Shown: one piece after another, positions 16,711 through 25,652 of the stretch
Position numbering within the stretch: the first letter of the stretch is position 1
Layout: every line of letters starts with the position of its first letter
Assembly (NCBI RefSeq): GCF_030654915.1
Contig: NZ_JAURWM010000251.1
Coordinates: 1 to 47,658 of the forward strand
From: Phenylobacterium sp.
GTDB lineage: Bacteria > Pseudomonadota > Alphaproteobacteria > Caulobacterales > Caulobacteraceae
DNA: 47,658 nt
Direction of reading: 5' to 3'
Notes under the pieces: generated by a model
The model's input: the letters and a program-made list of their open reading frames with translations, nothing else
Databases searched by the model: none
Told to the model about the DNA's origin: nothing
Translations under genes and position numbers: made by a program

Positions 16711-17515
16711 GGCGCGGCGCGCGGCTAGCGCGCTGTGGTCGGCTTTCCGGCTGGGCGCCGGTCAGACCCTGGCCGCCTGGCCGGTGCTGGTCGGGCGCTG
16801 CATCTTCTATGTGATCCTGCTGATCGTGCTCTCGGCGCTGTGGGACAAGGTGGTCGCCGAACGCCTGCCCGGCACCCTGGCTGGCGAACTGCCGCCCGGC
16901 GGCCTGGCGCTCTATATCGGTGTCACCGAGTGGATCACGCTCGCCTTGCCCGCTGTGCATCTGAAGCTGGAGGATGACATCCGCTCGGGCGGACTGGAGC
17001 CCCACCTGCTACGGCCCAAGTCCTATCTCGCCCAGACCTTCAGCCAGAGCCTGGGCGCGGCCATGGTGCGGCTAGGCGCGCTCGGGCTGACGGCGCTCGC
17101 CTTGCTGGCGATCTCGGGCCGCGAGCCGCCGCCTCTTGAGGCGTTCGCCTACATCGTCCCGCTGGGCGTGCTCGGGGTGATCGTTGGCATACTGCTCTAC
17201 GCCCTGGCTGGACTGATGGCGTTCTGGGCGCGGCGGACCCTGCCGTTCCAACTTGTGATCCAGAAGCTGATGTTCTTGCTGGGCGGCCTCTATGCGCCGG
17301 TGACGCTCTATCCGCCCGTGCTGGAGGCGGTTGCCAAGGCCTCGCCCTTCGCCGCCCACCTCTACTGGCCCAGCATCCAGGCGATCGCCACGTCGCGAGA
17401 CGGGTTCCTGATGGGGCTGGCGTGGCAGGCCTTGTGGATCGCCGTGCTGGCGCTCGCCTGCCTGCGGCTGTGGCGCGCGGGGCTGGCCAAGGTGTTACGG
17501 GAGGGCGGGGTATGA
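16676..17515 (+). CDS. ABC-2 family transporter permease (COG4587-like)
   Basis: A 279-residue inner-membrane protein with about six hydrophobic helices (for example ILLIVLSALW, LGVLGVIVGILLYALAGLMAFW). EDDIRSGGLEPHLLRPKSYL between helices 2 and 3 is typical of this permease group, where a short cytoplasmic coupling helix contacts the ATPase. Its start lies inside the ATPase gene and its TGA overlaps the next ATG as ATGA, so the three genes are translationally linked. It should form a heterodimer with the next permease. Confidence 0.88.
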   Translation: MTSTLLLSRPVEARRAASALWSAFRLGAGQTLAAWPVLVGRCIFYVILLIVLSALWDKVVAERLPGTLAGELPPGGLALYIGVTEWITLALPAVHLKLEDDIRSGGLEPHLLRPKSYLAQTFSQSLGAAMVRLGALGLTALALLAISGREPPPLEAFAYIVPLGVLGVIVGILLYALAGLMAFWARRTLPFQLVIQKLMFLLGGLYAPVTLYPPVLEAVAKASPFAAHLYWPSIQAIATSRDGFLMGLAWQALWIAVLALACLRLWRAGLAKVLREGGV

Positions 17516-18288
17516 TCGCCTTTTTGCGGCTCTATGCCCTGCAGGCCGGCGCGGCGGTGCGCATGAGCTTCGCCGATCGCGCCAACTTCGCGCTGCAGGT
17601 GGCCGGCATGGCCATCAACAACGCCGTGTTCCTGACGCTGTGGGTGTTATTCTTCGCCGGATTCAAGAGCGTCGGCGGCTGGGGTTTCGCCGACATGGCG
17701 CTGCTGTTGGGCCTGACGATGACCATAGTCGGCGTTTGCGGCGTGGTGTTCGGCGGTTATCGTGACATGGCGATCTCGATCCTGCGGGGTGAACTGGACG
17801 CGCTGCTGACTCAGCCCAAGGGGCTGATCTGGCGGTTGCTGGCGCGCGAGAGCCTGGCCACCGCCTGGGGCGACCTGGCCGGCGGAGTCGTGGTGCTGAG
17901 CCTGTTCGCGCAGGTGAGCCTTTCGGCCCTGCCTTTGCTCATCCTGGCGCTTTTCGCGGGCCTGACCGTCTATCTGTCGGCGGCTATCTCGTTCGCGTGC
18001 CTGGCCTTCTGGGCGTCTGGCGCGCGCAGCTTCGCCCGCGATCTGACCGACTTCACCCTATTGTTCTCCAGCTATCCGGGGTCGATCTATCAAGGCGCGG
18101 TCAAGGTTATCGCCTACAGCATTCTGCCGGCCGGGTTCGTGGTGATGGCCCCGGTGGAGATGCTGCGCGAGCCGAGCCTTCGCAGCATCGCGATCGTGCT
18201 GGCGGCGGCGGGCGCCTATGCCGCCCTTGCGGCGATACTCTTCCACCTGGGCCTTAAGCGCTATCGCTCCGGGGCCGCGGTGACCTGA
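17512..18288 (+). CDS. ABC-2 family transporter permease (COG3694-like)
   Basis: A 258-residue membrane protein with about six helices (LTLWVLFFAGF, LLGLTMTIVGVCGVVFGGY, LPLLILALFAGLTVYL). ISILRGELDALLTQPKGLI is the same coupling motif seen in the partner permease (a partial inverted echo of RSGGLEPHLLRPK), characteristic of the pair. The ATG overlaps the preceding stop by ATGA, which fixes the start; the longer frame from 17422 is not supported. The last 35 bases overlap the convergent CinA-like gene. Confidence 0.88.
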   Translation: MIAFLRLYALQAGAAVRMSFADRANFALQVAGMAINNAVFLTLWVLFFAGFKSVGGWGFADMALLLGLTMTIVGVCGVVFGGYRDMAISILRGELDALLTQPKGLIWRLLARESLATAWGDLAGGVVVLSLFAQVSLSALPLLILALFAGLTVYLSAAISFACLAFWASGARSFARDLTDFTLLFSSYPGSIYQGAVKVIAYSILPAGFVVMAPVEMLREPSLRSIAIVLAAAGAYAALAAILFHLGLKRYRSGAAVT

Positions 18289-18811
18289 GGGGGGCTGGAG
18301 GTGGGACGAGGATTTCGTCTCGCAACATTTCCAGCGCGACGCGCAGGCAGGCCAGCCTGACACCTCCACGGCCCACATCGCCAAAGCGGCGGACCTGGTG
18401 GCGAACCTCGCTGCCGCGACGGTGGCTTGCGAAATGGACGAGGCCGGCGGGCTCGCCATTGGGGCCCGCGTCGGTAAAGCCGGTGATCGCCACGGCGACG
18501 TCCCCTCGCGAGTTCTCCAGCGCACCCTCGGCCATTGCACAGGCAGATCGCGCCGAGACCGCGCCATCCGTCGCCAAGATCTCCGCCGGGACCGCCAGCA
18601 ATTCTCGTTTGGCCCGGTCGGTGTAGGTGACAAAGCCGCGTTCGAACGCGTGCGAGCGACCGGGAATATCGGTCAATAGTGACGCCAACAGGCCGCCGGT
18701 GCAGCTTTCGGCGGTCACCAAGGTCAGGCCGCGCTCACAAGCTTCTCGCAATACGAACTGGGTGAGATTGTCCAGGCTGGGCGGGATGACCGGGTCCAGG
18801 GCTTCGGCCAC
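18254..18811 (-). CDS. CinA C-terminal domain protein (PncC-type nicotinamide-nucleotide amidase)
   Basis: A 185-residue stand-alone CinA C-terminal domain. TAESCTGGLLASLLTDIPG (active Ser about 36) and FVTYTDRAKRELLAV are the family signatures. PncC enzymes deamidate NMN to nicotinate mononucleotide in the pyridine-nucleotide cycle. The usual SGIAGP loop is altered here to TGFTDAGPNG, so activity should not be taken for granted. The GTG at 18811 follows GGAGGAACC, a strong ribosome site; longer frames reach into the divergent gene and are rejected. The 3' end overlaps the permease gene by 35 bases. Confidence 0.83.
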   Translation of the reverse strand: MAEALDPVIPPSLDNLTQFVLREACERGLTLVTAESCTGGLLASLLTDIPGRSHAFERGFVTYTDRAKRELLAVPAEILATDGAVSARSACAMAEGALENSRGDVAVAITGFTDAGPNGEPAGLVHFASHRRGSEVRHQVRRFGDVGRGGVRLACLRVALEMLRDEILVPPPAPLRSPRPRSDSA

Positions 18812-18914
18812 GCGGTTCCTCCATCCCGCCGCTTGAGTTCGACGAGGATCAAACCCTTCACGTGTTTTGCGGTTCCGAGCTTGATTTTGGGCGCGAAGAC
18901 CGGTCGTTAGGCCC

Positions 18915-19952
18915 ATGAGCAGAGGCGCTAAGATCACCGTGGCCGGAGCCGGCGCGCTTGGGTTGACGACAGCGCTGGCCCTGGCCGACGCTGGCGCACA
19001 GGTCACGCTCTTCGATCCGGCGCCTGTCGCCGACAATGCTTCAGGCGTGGCCGCCGGCATGCTGGCGCCGGCCTTCGAGGCGGTGCTTGATGCGGGCGCC
19101 GGCCCGCATTTCGATCTGCTGAGCGCCGCGCGGAACCTCTGGCCGGCGCTGGAGGCGCGGATCGGTGTCAGCGTGGATCGGTCCGGCGCCGTGGCGGTGG
19201 GCGAGGCCGACTATCTTGGCGCGATGGAAGCGGGTCTGAAGGGCCTGGGGCTGCATCCCACTGAACTGGAACGCCGCGCCCTGGACGGCCTGGCGCCGGG
19301 CCTGGCGCCGCGCTGGACGCGGGGCTTGCTGGTCCGTGAGGACTGGCGAATCGAGGCCGCGCAAACCCTGGTCGCCCTGCGCCGCGCCGCCGAGAGCGCC
19401 GGGGTGGTCTTTCGCCAAGCCGCCGCCACGGGTTTCGAGGATGGCGAGCGGCTGGTGATCGCCACCGGCAATGGCCGCGACTTGGCCGTCGTCGCGCCGG
19501 AACTGGACAATCTATCGCCGATCAAGGGGCACATCTTGCGAGCGCGAGGCCGGGCCTATAACGGCGTGGTCGTGCGGGGGCAGGGGGCCTATGTGACCGG
19601 CGCGCCCGGCGACCTGACCATCGGCGCGACCATGCAGGCCGGCGTGGAAGACCGCTCGGTTGATCCTGCGCAGGTCGCGCCCCTGCAGACGGCGGGGGCG
19701 CGACTGTTCCCCGCATTGGCCGAGACGGAATTCATGGCTGAGACCGGGATCCGCGCGGCGACGCCCGACGGCCTGCCGATGGTCGGGCGCGGGCGGCACC
19801 ATGGGGTGCTGCTGGCGGTCGGGGCTAGGCGCAACGGTTGGCTGCTCGCGCCCCTGGTCGCCAAGCTGATCGTAGCTTGCGTGACGGAGGGGGAGGCTGG
19901 CCCCTATGCCGAGCGGCTGAACCCGGCGAGGTTCAACGCTGCCGGAAAGTAA
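18915..19952 (+). CDS. FAD-dependent amine/glycine oxidase, ThiO/DAO-like
   Basis: A 345-residue DAO-fold flavoprotein. GAGALGL at about 11-17 is the FAD Rossmann motif; ASGVAAGMLAP near residues 43-53 and the C-terminal PDGLPMVGRGRHHGVLLAVGARRNGWLLAP are typical of glycine oxidase ThiO and related D-amino-acid oxidases. ThiO makes dehydroglycine for the thiazole ring of thiamine, but no other thiamine gene is nearby, so a general amine oxidase is equally possible. It may form a unit with the acyl-CoA dehydrogenase 12 bases downstream. Confidence 0.82.
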   Translation: MSRGAKITVAGAGALGLTTALALADAGAQVTLFDPAPVADNASGVAAGMLAPAFEAVLDAGAGPHFDLLSAARNLWPALEARIGVSVDRSGAVAVGEADYLGAMEAGLKGLGLHPTELERRALDGLAPGLAPRWTRGLLVREDWRIEAAQTLVALRRAAESAGVVFRQAAATGFEDGERLVIATGNGRDLAVVAPELDNLSPIKGHILRARGRAYNGVVVRGQGAYVTGAPGDLTIGATMQAGVEDRSVDPAQVAPLQTAGARLFPALAETEFMAETGIRAATPDGLPMVGRGRHHGVLLAVGARRNGWLLAPLVAKLIVACVTEGEAGPYAERLNPARFNAAGK

Positions 19953-19964
19953 GGGATAGGCGTC

Positions 19965-21134
19965 ATGAGCGGCTTCTGGCTGAGCGACGAACAACAGGCG
20001 ATCGTCGAGAGCGTCACCCGCCTTTGCGCCGGTTTTGACGCCGAGTACTGGCGCAGGACCGATGAGACCGGCGAGTTTCCCGAAGCCTTCGTCGCGGCCA
20101 TGGCGGCCGGCGGTTGGCTTGGCGCGGCGATGCCGACCAGCCTCGGCGGCGCGGGACTTGGCCTGACCGAGGCGGCCCTGGTGATGCAGGCCGTGGCGCA
20201 GTCGGGGGCGGGCTTCTCCGGCGCCAGCGCCGTCCACCTGAACATCTTCGGTCCCATGCCGATCGCCAAGTTCGGGTCTGAAGCCTTGAAGCAGCGGGCG
20301 ATCCCCCGGTTGATCTCCGGCGAAGACAAGATCTGCATCGGCATCACCGAGCCGGACTCCGGGCTCGACACCACCAGCCTGACGACCAAGGCGGTGCGCA
20401 CCAAGGATGGCTATGTGATCTCCGGCCGCAAGGTGTGGACGACCATGGCCCAGCGGGCGACCAAGATGCTGATCATCGCCCGCACCACGCCCAAGGATCA
20501 GGTCAAGAAGTCCACCGAGGGCCTCAGCCTGTTCTACACCGACTTCGACCGGAGCCGGATCTCGGCGACGGTGATCCCGAAGATGGGCCGCAAGGCCGTC
20601 GAGTCGAACGCGGTGTTCATCGACAATCTGGAGATCCCTGAGGGCGACCTGATCGGCGAGGAGGGGCGTGGCTTCTACTATCTTCTTGAGGGGCTGAACC
20701 CCGAGCGGGTGCTGTTCGGGGCCGAGGCCGTGGGGCTGGGCCGCGCGGCGCTCGCCAGGGCCACGACCTACGCCAAGGAGCGCGTGGTGTTCGGGCGGCC
20801 GATCGGCCAGAATCAAGGCGTCGCCCATCCGCTGGCCAAGGCCTGGGCCGAACTTGAGGCGGCGAACCTGATGGCGTTCAAGGCCGCGGCCCTCTACGAC
20901 GCAGGCCGCGAGTGCGGGGCCGAGGCCAACGCCGCCAAGTATCTGGGCGGAGAGGCCGGGTTCAACGCCTGCGAGGCCTCGGTGCTGGCGCATGGCGGCA
21001 TGGGCTACGCCAAGGAATTCGATGTCGAGCGCTACTTCCGCGAGGCGATGATCGCCCGGATCGCGCCGATCAGCCGTGAGATGGTGATGAATTACATCGC
21101 CGAGCGCGTGCTGGGCCTGCCCAAGAGCTACTGA
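19965..21134 (+). CDS. Acyl-CoA dehydrogenase family protein
   Basis: A 389-residue FAD enzyme with the standard three-part fold. CIGITEPDSGLDTT (about 125-138) is the conserved substrate and FAD signature, GRKVWTTMA follows, and HGGMGYAKEFDVERYFRE near residues 343-360 is the C-terminal signature. It should oxidise an acyl-CoA to the 2-enoyl-CoA with electrons going to ETF. Chain-length or branched-chain preference cannot be read. AGGGATAGGCGTC precedes the ATG. The family call is certain, the specific step in fatty-acid, terpenoid or amino-acid breakdown is not. Confidence 0.95.
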   Translation: MSGFWLSDEQQAIVESVTRLCAGFDAEYWRRTDETGEFPEAFVAAMAAGGWLGAAMPTSLGGAGLGLTEAALVMQAVAQSGAGFSGASAVHLNIFGPMPIAKFGSEALKQRAIPRLISGEDKICIGITEPDSGLDTTSLTTKAVRTKDGYVISGRKVWTTMAQRATKMLIIARTTPKDQVKKSTEGLSLFYTDFDRSRISATVIPKMGRKAVESNAVFIDNLEIPEGDLIGEEGRGFYYLLEGLNPERVLFGAEAVGLGRAALARATTYAKERVVFGRPIGQNQGVAHPLAKAWAELEAANLMAFKAAALYDAGRECGAEANAAKYLGGEAGFNACEASVLAHGGMGYAKEFDVERYFREAMIARIAPISREMVMNYIAERVLGLPKSY

Positions 21135-21149
21135 GCAGGCCCCTGCCGC

Positions 21150-21833
21150 CTAACCGCCCACGTTGAAGCGGATCGGGATGCGGACGTTGCCCCCATCTAC
21201 GGGTTGGCCGTCCTGGGTCTGCGGGCTCATCTTGAAGTAGGGCGCGAGCCGCAGGGCCGCCTTGCCGAAGCCTTCGCCCTCCGGCGTCTCGCCGACCACG
21301 CTGCAGCCGTTGAGCGTGCCCGCCGCGCTGACCGTGCAGGCCAGGGTGGCCTGACCGCCTACCTCGCGGCGTAGAGCGCTGTCCGGGTAGAACCGGGCGT
21401 ATTCTCGCGCGCCGGGCCTGGCCAGCCAGTTGGGCGCGCGGATCACCGGGACGGCGACCGGCGGGGCCGGCTGCGCCGTGCCGACGCCCTCGACCGGTCC
21501 TGCGGGCGGTGGAGCGGGAACCGGAGATGGCGCGATCGGAATCGGCGTCGGCATCGGAATGGTGCGGTCGATGGGGGCCGTCACTCTGGGCGACACCCTT
21601 GGCTTGGAGGTCGGCAGCGGCTCGATCTCCAGGCGCGGCGTGAAGGTCTGCACGTTGATGATGGGACCTTCAGGGACGACGACCGGCTCCGGCGGCGCCC
21701 AGGTCTGCACCGCGAGGTAGGCGGCTAGTCCGCCGTGGACCGCGATCGACAGGATGATGGCGGTCTTGACGGCCGGCGAACGTGGGCGACGTTGCGCGCC
21801 CTCGAAAACAGGCAGGAATTGGCGAATGACCAT
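21150..21833 (-). CDS. TonB-like energy-transducing protein
   Basis: A 227-residue inner-membrane protein with TonB architecture: an N-terminal cytoplasmic segment, one membrane helix ([19 protein letters not shown], about 24-42, containing the Ser-His pair typical of TonB helices), a proline-rich periplasmic spacer ([17 protein letters not shown], about 110-126) and a C-terminal TonB domain ([23 protein letters not shown]). It links proton-motive force from ExbB/ExbD to outer-membrane receptors; exbBD are not in this window. GGGAGG lies 5 bases before ATG 21833. The receptor gene upstream ends in a terminator, so the two are probably separate transcripts. Confidence 0.9.
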   Translation of the reverse strand: MVIRQFLPVFEGAQRRPRSPAVKTAIILSIAVHGGLAAYLAVQTWAPPEPVVVPEGPIINVQTFTPRLEIEPLPTSKPRVSPRVTAPIDRTIPMPTPIPIAPSPVPAPPPAGPVEGVGTAQPAPPVAVPVIRAPNWLARPGAREYARFYPDSALRREVGGQATLACTVSAAGTLNGCSVVGETPEGEGFGKAALRLAPYFKMSPQTQDGQPVDGGNVRIPIRFNVGG

Positions 21834-21973
21834 GGCGACCTCCCTTTCTTTTTTCGTCACCGAAACAAAGGGTCGCGCCGGGATCGTGGCTGAAGCTTGA
21901 CCGTGGAAGAGCCGAACCATGTCCGAGCGGTGACCATCCGGTGGTGAGGTTGCGATGGTCGCGCGGAAACGAA

Positions 21974-22005
21974 AACGCCCTCGATCCGCGTGGATCGAGG
22001 GCGTT
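21974..22005 (-). terminator. Rho-independent terminator of the TonB-dependent receptor gene
   Basis: A perfect 14-bp stem (AACGCCCTCGATCC / GGATCGAGGGCGTT) with a 4-base loop lies 45 bases past the receptor stop. On the minus strand it runs into TTTTCGTTT, so it terminates the receptor transcript. On the plus strand no T run follows. Confidence 0.88.
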
Positions 22006-22049
22006 GAGCCGAGGGCGGCCATCGCCGGAGCGATGGCCGTTGTCGATGC

Positions 22050-24473
22050 CTAGTAGGCGAGCCGCAGGGTCATGCCGTAGGTGCGCGGCATGCCGAGGAA
22101 GGCGTTGTAGGAGCCGGTCTGAGCGACGGCGTCGAAGCCGACCTGGGTATAGTACTCGTCGAAGATATTCTGTGCCCAAGCCTCGACCTGCCAGCTCTTG
22201 TCGTCCGGACCGATGCCCACCCGGGCGTTGACCAGGGTGAAGCCAGGCTGGTTCTTCACCGGGTCGAGGTTCGAGCCGGTGTTGTAGGACGACTGATACT
22301 TGGCGTTGACCGCGATCCGGCCGACCAAGTTGTCAGTGATCTCATGCTCGTAGGTCGCCGCGAGCGACGCCGACCAGAGCGGCGCCAGCGAGAGGCGCGA
22401 ACCGGGCAGGCGTTGGTTACCGGTCGGAACGGCTGGCGGCGGGGGCGGGCTGCCCAGGACGCTGGCCGTGCTCTTCGGATAGTAGGTCTCGGCGTAGGTG
22501 ACGCCGCTGTTGAGGCTGAGGCCCTCGATCGGCGTGAACCACACGAAGTCGGCGTCGACGCCCTTGGAGATAACGGTCGGAACCGAGGTGACGTTGAAGA
22601 CCAGGCCGTTGAAGCTGTTGAGCTGGAAGTCCGTGAATTCCTGATAGAAAATAGTGCCGTTCAGCAGGACTGTGCGGTCAAACAGCGTGTTCTTCATGCC
22701 GATCTCGTAGGAATCCACGATCTCGGGCTTGAAGCTGGTGTCGAGGATCGGCGCGGCTGGCCTGCCGCCCGATTGGGTCGGTTGGGCGATCCGGTCGAGG
22801 TTGAAGCCGCCGGCCTTGTAGCCCCGCGCGTAGGACGCATAGGCGAGGATCTGCGGAGTGAAGCGGTAGTCGATCTTCACCGTGCCGGTGAGCTTCTCTT
22901 CCCGCAGGCGCTGGTCGTTGGAGCCCAGTTGCGAGAAGGCTGGGTTCTGGAAGGTGCCGCAGATCAGGGCGCCAGGCGCGCCGAGCGTCGGAACCCGCGA
23001 CAGGGCCGTTAGGCAACCGATGCCGCCGTCGGTGTTGTTCCAGACGGTGTCGAGGTCCTTCTTCTCCCAGGTGTAGCGCGCGCCGCCGGTCAGGGTCAGC
23101 TTGTCGGTGATCTTGAAGCTGTTGTTGGTGAAGATCGCCGCGCCTTTTTCCTCCTGCTTGTAGGTGTCGTTCTGGCCTTGGCCCGCGACGAAGGTCGAGC
23201 CGTTGGCTGGCCGGCCGGTGAACAGCGGTAGAGCGCCGCCGAACAGGCCGTTGGCGTACTGCTCGAACTGGGTCCCGTAGACCAGGCGCACGTGCTGGGT
23301 CAGCTTCTCGTTGGTGAAGAAGGCGCCGACCAACCAGTTGAGGCGGTCGGTGTCGCCAGCCAAACGGAATTCTTGGCTGAACTGGCGGAACTGGACGTAG
23401 GCTGGATTGCTGCTGTCCACGGGCGGGCCGTAGAGCACGTCGACCAGGGTGCCGTCGGTGTCGCCGCCGCCTTGGCTCCTCCAGTCGCGCAGGGCGGTGA
23501 TCGAGGTGAAGCGAGCGCCGCCCAACCACGGGGTGGTCCAATCGAGGGTCGCCGAGACGCCCTTGTCCACAACGTGCTTGAGGTCGTCGTGCGTGCCGAA
23601 GGCGGTGAAGGCCTCGGGGTTCGGCGGGTTCATGATCGCGCCGGGGACAATGGAGTTCAGGACCGCCGTCGGGCCGGTCGCGTTTTTGATCTGCACGGCG
23701 CCGCAGCAGCGCTCATTGCGATCGGTATAGTCGGCGATGAAGTTGACCTCGGCGTCGTCGGTCAGCCGGTACAGGATCTGGCCGCGCGCGGTGTAGAAGT
23801 TCTGGGTGTTGGTCGGGACGCCGCCGACCACGTCGTAGTAGCCGTCACGTTTGCGTCCGGCCAGGAACAGCCGTCCCGCCAGTTTCTCGCCCATGATCGG
23901 GCCGGTGAGCGACAGGGCCGCGCCGACGGCGCCGTAGTTGCCGAGCGTCACTTCGCTATTGGCGCCGACCTGGAACTCCGGACGCTTGGTCAGGATGTTG
24001 ATGACGCCGGCCGAGGTGTTCTTGCCGAACAGCGTGCCTTGCGGGCCCTTCAGGACCTCGATGCGCTCGAGATCGCCGAGATCGCCGAACGCCACGCCGT
24101 TGCGGGGGCGGTAGACGCCGTCGATGACCACGCCGACCGAGGATTCCAGACCGACGTTGTCACCGACCGTGCCGATGCCGCGGATCCGCGCCGTCGTCGA
24201 GGTGTTGCTGCCCGTCGTGGTGACGGTCAGGCCGGGGGTGACCACGGTCAGGTCCTTGATGTCCCGCACGCCGGCGTCCTGCAATTGCTGGGCGTTGACG
24301 GCCGTCACCACGATGGGGACGTCCTGCAGACTCTGGGTTCGTTTTTGAGCGGTGACGACAATTTCGTCGATCGTTCGGGGGGCGTCTGGGGTCGTGGACT
24401 GCGCTTGCGCACCCACGGCTATGAAGATCAAGGCAAGCGCGCTGGAACCAGCCAGAATATTTTTGACGGACAC
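22050..24473 (-). CDS. TonB-dependent outer-membrane receptor
   Basis: An 807-residue outer-membrane importer. Signal peptide: VSVKNILAGSSALALIF to a probable cleavage after AQA. The TonB box DEIVVTAQKR follows the mature N-terminus. The plug domain contains VPIVVTAV, RIRGIGT and LERIEVLKGPQGTLFGKNTSAG, then a 22-strand barrel ending in MTLRLAY with a terminal aromatic residue. This is the large Caulobacteraceae/Sphingomonad type whose ligands are often carbohydrates, terpenoids or aromatics rather than iron; the ligand is unknown. I use the GTG at 24473 because the frame from 24590 only adds a non-signal leader. It ends in a strong terminator. Confidence 0.95.
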   Translation of the reverse strand: MSVKNILAGSSALALIFIAVGAQAQSTTPDAPRTIDEIVVTAQKRTQSLQDVPIVVTAVNAQQLQDAGVRDIKDLTVVTPGLTVTTTGSNTSTTARIRGIGTVGDNVGLESSVGVVIDGVYRPRNGVAFGDLGDLERIEVLKGPQGTLFGKNTSAGVINILTKRPEFQVGANSEVTLGNYGAVGAALSLTGPIMGEKLAGRLFLAGRKRDGYYDVVGGVPTNTQNFYTARGQILYRLTDDAEVNFIADYTDRNERCCGAVQIKNATGPTAVLNSIVPGAIMNPPNPEAFTAFGTHDDLKHVVDKGVSATLDWTTPWLGGARFTSITALRDWRSQGGGDTDGTLVDVLYGPPVDSSNPAYVQFRQFSQEFRLAGDTDRLNWLVGAFFTNEKLTQHVRLVYGTQFEQYANGLFGGALPLFTGRPANGSTFVAGQGQNDTYKQEEKGAAIFTNNSFKITDKLTLTGGARYTWEKKDLDTVWNNTDGGIGCLTALSRVPTLGAPGALICGTFQNPAFSQLGSNDQRLREEKLTGTVKIDYRFTPQILAYASYARGYKAGGFNLDRIAQPTQSGGRPAAPILDTSFKPEIVDSYEIGMKNTLFDRTVLLNGTIFYQEFTDFQLNSFNGLVFNVTSVPTVISKGVDADFVWFTPIEGLSLNSGVTYAETYYPKSTASVLGSPPPPPAVPTGNQRLPGSRLSLAPLWSASLAATYEHEITDNLVGRIAVNAKYQSSYNTGSNLDPVKNQPGFTLVNARVGIGPDDKSWQVEAWAQNIFDEYYTQVGFDAVAQTGSYNAFLGMPRTYGMTLRLAY

Positions 24474-24785
24474 GATAAAAAAATCCCCAAGGCTTTTCTT
24501 GTTGCGCAAGTGTTGAGCCGAGTTTTTGAGACCTGCAAGCGGTGAAAATTGACCAACCCGATAATTCTCGCTGGTTGTGGTTGCGAGCACACCATTCTTG
24601 GCTCAAGCGGCCACCAGGGCGGGTATATGTGTCGCTATTTTGACTTATTGGTCAAAATCTAATGCTGTTGAAGCCGAGCAGGTGCGGTCCGCACATGGCG
24701 GCGCCGCCTCGGCGCCAGCCTTGGGGCGTCGGCGCGAGCGGCCGCCAAGCTTGTCATGTGGATACAGTCCAGCCTCTCGCGGAGC
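24474..24785. promoter_or_regulatory. Long divergent intergenic region between receptor and transglycosylase
   Basis: No gene is visible in this stretch, which is noticeably AT-richer than its surroundings near 24540-24660. It must hold the receptor promoter on the minus strand and contributes to the promoter of the transglycosylase on the plus strand. An inverted repeat at 24637-24658 is listed separately. Confidence 0.5.
24637..24658. promoter_or_regulatory. Perfect 8-bp inverted repeat, candidate operator and promoter of the receptor gene
   Basis: ATTTTGAC and GTCAAAAT flank a 6-base spacer. On the minus strand the repeat contains TTGACC, a good -35 hexamer, with an AT-rich CATATA about 20 bases further on. 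A dimeric regulator bound here would cover the receptor promoter. The regulator is unknown. Confidence 0.45.
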
Positions 24786-24789
24786 ATGG

Positions 24790-24808
24790 TTAGCGTCGCG
24801 TTAACCAT
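24790..24808 (+). promoter_or_regulatory. CtrA-like binding site upstream of the lytic transglycosylase
   Basis: TTAG-N7-TTAAC followed by CAT matches the CtrA consensus TTAA-N7-TTAAC at all but one base and also contains the half-site TTAACCAT. CtrA is the cell-cycle master regulator of Caulobacteraceae and controls flagellar, pilus and envelope genes. The match is direct; binding is inference. Confidence 0.5.
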
Positions 24809-24827
24809 GTGCGGGCACACCTTGCCC

Positions 24828-25652
24828 ATGGCCGTGCATGGAATCAGAGGTGTTGTCGAAGCCGCGATCCAGCGCGCGTCCAACGCCACTGGCGTGGACT
24901 TCAGTTTTCTCATGGGTACGGCGGCCCGCGAGAGCGGATATAATCCCAAGGCCAAGGCCCCGACTTCGTCGGCCGCTGGGCTCTTCCAGTTCGTGGAGCA
25001 GACTTGGCTCTCGACCCTGAAGCAGCATGGGGCGAAGTACGGCTACGCTCGCTACTCCGACCTGATCACCAAGGGCGCGGACGGCCGCTACCGGGTTAGC
25101 GGCGCCGAGGCCCGCAAGGCGGTCATGGATCTGCGGCTCGACCCGCATGCGGCATCGTTGATGGCCGGCGAACTGACCTCCGACCATGCCTCCTACCTGA
25201 AGGGCCGGGTAGGGCGCGCGCCGACGGCAGGCGAACTCTACGCCGCGCACTTCCTGGGGCCGCAGGGTTCGGCCAAGCTGATAGAGGCGATGCGCACCCG
25301 GCCGGGCGCCAGCGCGGCCAGCATTTTTCCCGACGCCGCCGGCGCCAACCGGTCCATTTTCTATCGCGATGGCCGGGCGGCCACCGTGGCCGAGGTCTAT
25401 GCGAATCTGACCAAGACGGGTGGGGCCGGCCATGCGACGACCGCTGAGCGCAGCCGTCCGATAGATGGCTTCATCCAGTACGCCTCGGCCCGCCAGCGGA
25501 CGCTGCAGCAGGGGCAGGACGCCATGGTCGACATCATCTTGCGTGGCTCGCAGTCCGACGACGACTCCAGTTCGGGCGTTCGGATGACCGGCTCGATGTT
25601 CACCAGCGAGATGTTGCGCGTGCTGGCCGAAGCCCGCGAGAAGTCGAACTAG
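24828..25652 (+). CDS. Lytic transglycosylase (SLT domain)
   Basis: A 274-residue peptidoglycan-cleaving protein. The SLT fold begins at VVEAAIQRASNATGVDFSFLMGTAARESGYNP, where the Glu in ARESGYNP is the catalytic residue, followed by SSAAGLFQFVEQTW, the classic GLFQ motif. The C-terminal part is helical and less conserved. No clear signal peptide is seen with any of the in-frame starts (ATG at 24756, 24786, 24807, 24828), and none has a good ribosome site. I chose 24828 because it lies past the CtrA-like box and could be leaderless. By analogy with cell-cycle-controlled transglycosylases such as PleA, a role in flagellum or pilus assembly is possible but unproven. Confidence 0.83.
   Translation: MAVHGIRGVVEAAIQRASNATGVDFSFLMGTAARESGYNPKAKAPTSSAAGLFQFVEQTWLSTLKQHGAKYGYARYSDLITKGADGRYRVSGAEARKAVMDLRLDPHAASLMAGELTSDHASYLKGRVGRAPTAGELYAAHFLGPQGSAKLIEAMRTRPGASAASIFPDAAGANRSIFYRDGRAATVAEVYANLTKTGGAGHATTAERSRPIDGFIQYASARQRTLQQGQDAMVDIILRGSQSDDDSSSGVRMTGSMFTSEMLRVLAEAREKSN

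Noticed and set aside
19512..20993. 493-codon open frame on the minus strand
   Set aside because: Antisense to the ThiO-like oxidase and the acyl-CoA dehydrogenase, both with clear motifs.
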